Source: UBA1672 sp963977495 (GTDB taxonomy: Bacteria; Pseudomonadota; Alphaproteobacteria; Micavibrionales; Micavibrionaceae). Taken from it: a stretch of 64,000 nucleotides of DNA. Where the stretch lies: positions 372,001-436,000 of the forward strand of contig CAXBOT010000001.1 in NCBI GenBank assembly GCA_963977495.1. Direction: 5' to 3'. The position numbers and the translations under genes are program-made. The notes below the pieces were generated by a model. The model had not been told where the DNA came from. It did not search any database and worked only from the letters and a program-made list of their open reading frames with translations. The first letter of the stretch is position 1. The number at the start of each line of letters is the position of its first letter. Positions 61,159 to 64,000 of the stretch are shown in pieces.

Positions 61159-62124
61159 TCAGCCATCCGCGTTAATTGTTTCGATCAATTCTTGCAAGAC
61201 ATCTTCTGATTTCAGGTTTGCAATCTGACATGTCCCCGCAGCATGATGCCCGCCGCCGCCATAGCCCAGCATTAATACACCGATATCGGTTTGGCTGGAG
61301 CGATCCAAAATAGATTTGCCCGTTGCAAAAACAGTGTTTTGTTTGTTTTTACCCCAGAGGATATGGATTGAAATATTACATTGCGGAAACAGCGCGTAAA
61401 TCACAAAGCGGTTTGCCGCCCAGATGGTTTCTTCCTTGCGTAAATCAAGGACAACCAAATTATCATAGACCGTTGCGCAGCGTTCGATTTGTTCGCGGCA
61501 TTTCATTTGGTGTTCGTAATATAAATCAACGCGCTCTCTCACATCGGGGAGGTCGAGGATTTCATTGATGTCATTATGGTCGCGGCAAAAATCAATCAGT
61601 TTCATCATGAGTTGATAATTGGAAATATTAAAATCACGGAAGCGTCCCAATCCGGTGCGCGCATCCATGAGAAAGCTGAGGAGGACCCAACCTTCGGGTG
61701 AGAGAATTTCCTCTCTTGAAAAATTAGCCGAGTCTGCTTTGTCGACGGCCTCCATCATATCTTGCGATACACGTGGAAAGGCTTTTGCGCCGCCAAAATA
61801 TTCATACACAACACGCGCCGCAGATGGCGCATCAATATTGATGATGTGATTATCGGGGTGTCCCTCAACGCGAGTTGCCTCACTCGCGTGATGATCGAAA
61901 GCCATGTGCGCTGTATCGACATATGGCAAGTTGGTTGTGATGTCATTTCCGTCAACTTCAATCAACCCGTCCTGCATATCTTTTGGGTGTGCGAACATGA
62001 TGTCATCAATCAGGTCGAGTTCCTTAAGCAGGATACCGCAGACAAGGCCATCCATATCGCTCCGCGTTATAAGGCGATATTTTTTTCCGGTTTCCGGCAT
62101 GATTTTATTGGCATCTTGTGTCAT
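61159..62124 (-). CDS. DHH family phosphoesterase
   Basis: A 321-residue protein. The DHH part has RLITRSDMDGLVCGILLKEL (the Asp-x-Asp metal site), NLPYVDTAHMAFDHHASE (the DHH motif near residue 78) and the DHHA1 part ends with GYGGGGHHAAGTCQI, the nucleic-acid/phosphate-binding glycine loop. This family includes oligoribonucleases, cyclic dinucleotide phosphodiesterases and exopolyphosphatase-like proteins; the TRSDMDGLVCG form is a known alphaproteobacterial group without a settled substrate. Confidence 0.85.
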   Translation of the reverse strand: MTQDANKIMPETGKKYRLITRSDMDGLVCGILLKELDLIDDIMFAHPKDMQDGLIEVDGNDITTNLPYVDTAHMAFDHHASEATRVEGHPDNHIINIDAPSAARVVYEYFGGAKAFPRVSQDMMEAVDKADSANFSREEILSPEGWVLLSFLMDARTGLGRFRDFNISNYQLMMKLIDFCRDHNDINEILDLPDVRERVDLYYEHQMKCREQIERCATVYDNLVVLDLRKEETIWAANRFVIYALFPQCNISIHILWGKNKQNTVFATGKSILDRSSQTDIGVLMLGYGGGGHHAAGTCQIANLKSEDVLQELIETINADG

Positions 62125-62235
62125 CGAAATAGGCCTTTCCAGATCAACGGCGTGATAGTGAATTAGAAAAGTACACAGTAAAGAAAATAATAACGTTTTA
62201 AGACGGATAGGGGAAGAGTCTTAATGCGCCCGCGG

Positions 62236-63198
62236 CTATTTTTTGTAAATGTCTTCGATGAAATAGAGCGGTCTTTTCTTGGCTTCTCCGAAAATTCTGC
62301 CGATATATTCGCCCAAAATACCGATGCTCAGAAGTTGGATGCCGCTGAAAAATGAGATCATAACCGTCAAGGTTGCCCAACCGGGAACGTCCACGCCATC
62401 AATCAATGTGCGGATAACGATATAGCCGCCAAAGATGAATGAGAGTATGGAGATCATCAAGCCGAAGAAGCTGGCGATCCGCAATGGGGTTGTGCTGAAG
62501 CCTGCGATCCCCTCCATCGCCAAATTCCACAAACCGACATAGCTCCATTTTGTTTCACCTGCGGCTCTGGGCGCGCGGTTATAGGGCAGGGCGACTTGTT
62601 TATAACCAATCCATGCAAACAAGCCCTTCATAAAGCGGTGCTTTTCACGCAATTGAACCAAGGCATCAATAGAGCGGCGGTTCATCAGGCGGAAATCGCC
62701 TGTGTTTTTCGGGATTTCAACATTGCTCGCGATGAAATTGATGACTTTGTAAAAGCCGTTGGCGGTAAATTTCTTGAACCATGTTTCCCCCTCGCGGATC
62801 AGGCGCTGACCGTACACCACATCGGCGCCGGTATCTTTCCACATCTTGATAAGATCGGGGATAAGTGAGGGCGGGTCTTGCAAATCCGCATCCAGAATGA
62901 TCAGGGCATCGCCTTTGACATTGTCTATTCCTGCGGTCATTGCGGCTTCTTTACCGAAATTGCGCGACAGGTTGATGATCAGGGTGCGTTTATCGCTTTT
63001 GCTTATCGCTAACAGCTTGTCCATCGTGCTGTCTGTGCTGCCGTCATTGACGTAGATGATTTCGAAATTATAGGGGAGTGTGTCAACAACCTTGGTGATT
63101 TCATCATGGCACATGCCGATAACGTCTTCCTCATTGTAACAAGGGACGATGATAGAAATCGTTTCTTTTTTCGGTGTTTTTGTTGTTGCCATGGTCAT
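62236..63198 (-). CDS. Polyprenyl-phosphate glycosyltransferase (GT2, GtrB/DPM1-like)
   Basis: A 320-residue GT-A enzyme: SIIVPCYNEEDVIGMC, VNDGSTDSTMDKLL, LSRNFGKEAAMTAG, the metal motif in IILDADLQDPP and the DFRLMNRRSIDAL and KHRFMKGLFAWIGYKQ segments. Two C-terminal membrane helices (ASFFGLMISILSFIFGGYIVI and ATLTVMISFFSGIQLLSIGI) anchor it. It transfers a sugar to a polyprenyl phosphate on the inner membrane face. The downstream-coded membrane protein upstream of it on the same strand may use the product. The start could also be the second ATG at 63192. Confidence 0.93.
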   Translation of the reverse strand: MTMATTKTPKKETISIIVPCYNEEDVIGMCHDEITKVVDTLPYNFEIIYVNDGSTDSTMDKLLAISKSDKRTLIINLSRNFGKEAAMTAGIDNVKGDALIILDADLQDPPSLIPDLIKMWKDTGADVVYGQRLIREGETWFKKFTANGFYKVINFIASNVEIPKNTGDFRLMNRRSIDALVQLREKHRFMKGLFAWIGYKQVALPYNRAPRAAGETKWSYVGLWNLAMEGIAGFSTTPLRIASFFGLMISILSFIFGGYIVIRTLIDGVDVPGWATLTVMISFFSGIQLLSIGILGEYIGRIFGEAKKRPLYFIEDIYKK

Positions 63199-63216
63199 TA
63201 TTCTCCGATCAACAGC

Positions 63217-64000
63217 CTATAGTGCATTGTCGCGTTTTAAAACAAAAACATCATGCGGAATGATTTTGTCACGTTCAGAATTCATGAGTGTGAGGCTGCT
63301 ATCAAATTCGACAGTGCTGTCATAGCTGTAGTTTTCCATGTTTTCTTTAAAATTTTCATTTTCCATCAGAAAATTGTAGTAGTTCTTTTTCGGTTCACCC
63401 GTTTCAGGATCTTCGAATTGTGGGATGGTGATAACACTGGGTTTATAACGTTTCATGTCTTCGGCAATCATATCAACATAGTGAAACATCTGTTGTTTTA
63501 TTTGGGCGCGTTCTTGCGCGTCCTGCGTGATTTTGATTTTCTCCAGCAAACCGTTGAGCGGCCAGAGTTGCCCGAAGCGTGAACCGTTCGTTAGGTTGGA
63601 TAATTCGGGCAATGGCGTGAGCATGTTTTTGAAATCATAGGTGGCGTAAACGTCATTCCAAGCCTTCTCATCAATGATATCAACAAGGGGTAAGGCCAGA
63701 TATTGCCCTTTTGTCATTTTGAAAGTTTTATAGCCGTATGTGTAACCGAAAAACAGTAAAGTAATCAGGACGCAACTGCTCCAGAGGGCATAGTCGGATT
63801 TCTCTGCGATTTCTTTTGCGATGCTGTATACCGCAATAAACAAAACAATCGAGCCATAGCATAAAATGGGTAAAGCCTGATAATGGAACCCCTTATCCTG
63901 TAATATATACGGGATGAGGCATAAAAAGCTTAGAACTGTGAAGCCGATGGTGGCGTTTTTTAAAACTTGTTGCGCGGGGCTTTTCAATATCCAAAATGAA
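63217..64000 (-). CDS. Polytopic membrane protein, 3' part (cut by window end)
   Basis: The frame is open to the right edge, so only the C-terminal 260 residues are visible; a TTG at 63987 is in frame but probably internal. The visible part begins with three membrane helices (NATIGFTVLSFLCLIPYIL, LPILCYGSIVLFIAVYSIA, CVLITLLFFGYTYGY) and ends in a soluble domain of about 170 residues. That layout, and the GT2 gene 18 bases downstream, suggest a GT-C glycosyltransferase (ArnT/PMT-like) with a periplasmic C-terminal domain, using the polyprenyl-linked sugar. The catalytic loop would be outside the window. Confidence 0.6.
   Translation of the reverse strand, partial: SFWILKSPAQQVLKNATIGFTVLSFLCLIPYILQDKGFHYQALPILCYGSIVLFIAVYSIAKEIAEKSDYALWSSCVLITLLFFGYTYGYKTFKMTKGQYLALPLVDIIDEKAWNDVYATYDFKNMLTPLPELSNLTNGSRFGQLWPLNGLLEKIKITQDAQERAQIKQQMFHYVDMIAEDMKRYKPSVITIPQFEDPETGEPKKNYYNFLMENENFKENMENYSYDSTVEFDSSLTLMNSERDKIIPHDVFVLKRDNAL

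Noticed and set aside
61159..62124. Loss of the first His in the DHH motif I as a sign of a dead enzyme
   Set aside because: The TRSDMDG form is, as far as I recall, normal for this alphaproteobacterial subfamily, and the Asp-x-Asp, DHH and glycine loop are intact.
1..64000. tRNA, rRNA, CRISPR arrays, insertion sequences and prophage genes
   Set aside because: Gaps between genes were read for cloverleaf ends, T-loop consensus, spaced repeats and transposase motifs; none was found. A covariance-model scan could still reveal a small RNA I missed.

Overview
The window is a dense stretch of chromosome from an alphaproteobacterium, inferred from gene families rather than from any search. The evidence is a type II (eukaryote-like) glutamine synthetase, a CarD/CdnL regulator, a DUF2336 protein, a DUF2007 gene inside the rpsP-rimM-trmD-rplS operon, the dapF-mtaB-ftsY order, and yqeY-dnaG-rpoD. 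Base composition looks moderate (mid-40s % GC by eye, not computed). The MSHA-like pilus locus together with these genes would suit a Micavibrio-like or other Rhodospirillales-related lineage, but that placement is a guess. No rRNA, tRNA, CRISPR array, insertion sequence or prophage was seen.

Layout. 1-15 kb is mostly housekeeping: the end of a squalene/phytoene-synthase-family gene, a SIMPL protein, greA and carAB on the minus strand, then yqeY, dnaG and rpoD on the plus strand, a secreted protein of unknown role, a patatin-like lipase with its own promoter, and glnII. 15.2-32.1 kb is the most distinctive region: one plus-strand cluster for a type IV/MSHA-like pilus. It holds the extension ATPase, platform protein, a PilM-PilN fusion, PilO, an MshK-like protein, an ABC ATPase, an MshN-like TPR protein, prepilin peptidase, PilT, PilU, a lipoprotein secretin, an ABC permease, an anchored protein, a membrane-linked AraC-type regulator and a pilin.

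32-38 kb (minus strand) carries a slipin/NfeD pair and the leucine genes leuC, leuD and leuB, with an HD-GYP-like gene between leuC and leuD, followed by two unrecognised plus-strand genes. 39-43 kb is ffh-rpsP-rimM-DUF2007-trmD-rplS. 43-50 kb is dapF, mtaB, ftsY, amn and sdaA. 50-58 kb holds a DUF2336 gene, pgk, proline iminopeptidase, a nuclease-fold lipid-free exported protein divergent from an M48 lipoprotein protease, a degenerate PPP-type phosphatase and carD with a terminator in its leader. 58-64 kb holds envelope and carbohydrate genes: an LD-carboxypeptidase, a CapK/PaaK-like ligase, a DHH phosphoesterase, a polyprenyl-phosphate glycosyltransferase and the 3' part of a membrane protein cut by the window end.

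How it fits together. The pilus locus has both extension and retraction motors, its own signal peptidase and secretin, one major pilin, and an ABC exporter whose two halves lie at different places in the cluster, a pairing otherwise known from Myxococcus PilH/PilI. The AraC-type gene immediately before the pilin, and the direct repeats in the pilin leader, suggest local control of pilin. Other points of interest are a phosphatase that has lost nearly all its metal ligands, a nuclease-fold protein that has lost two catalytic residues, a transcription terminator inside the carD leader, and a terminator hairpin that hides the ribosome-binding site of the next gene.
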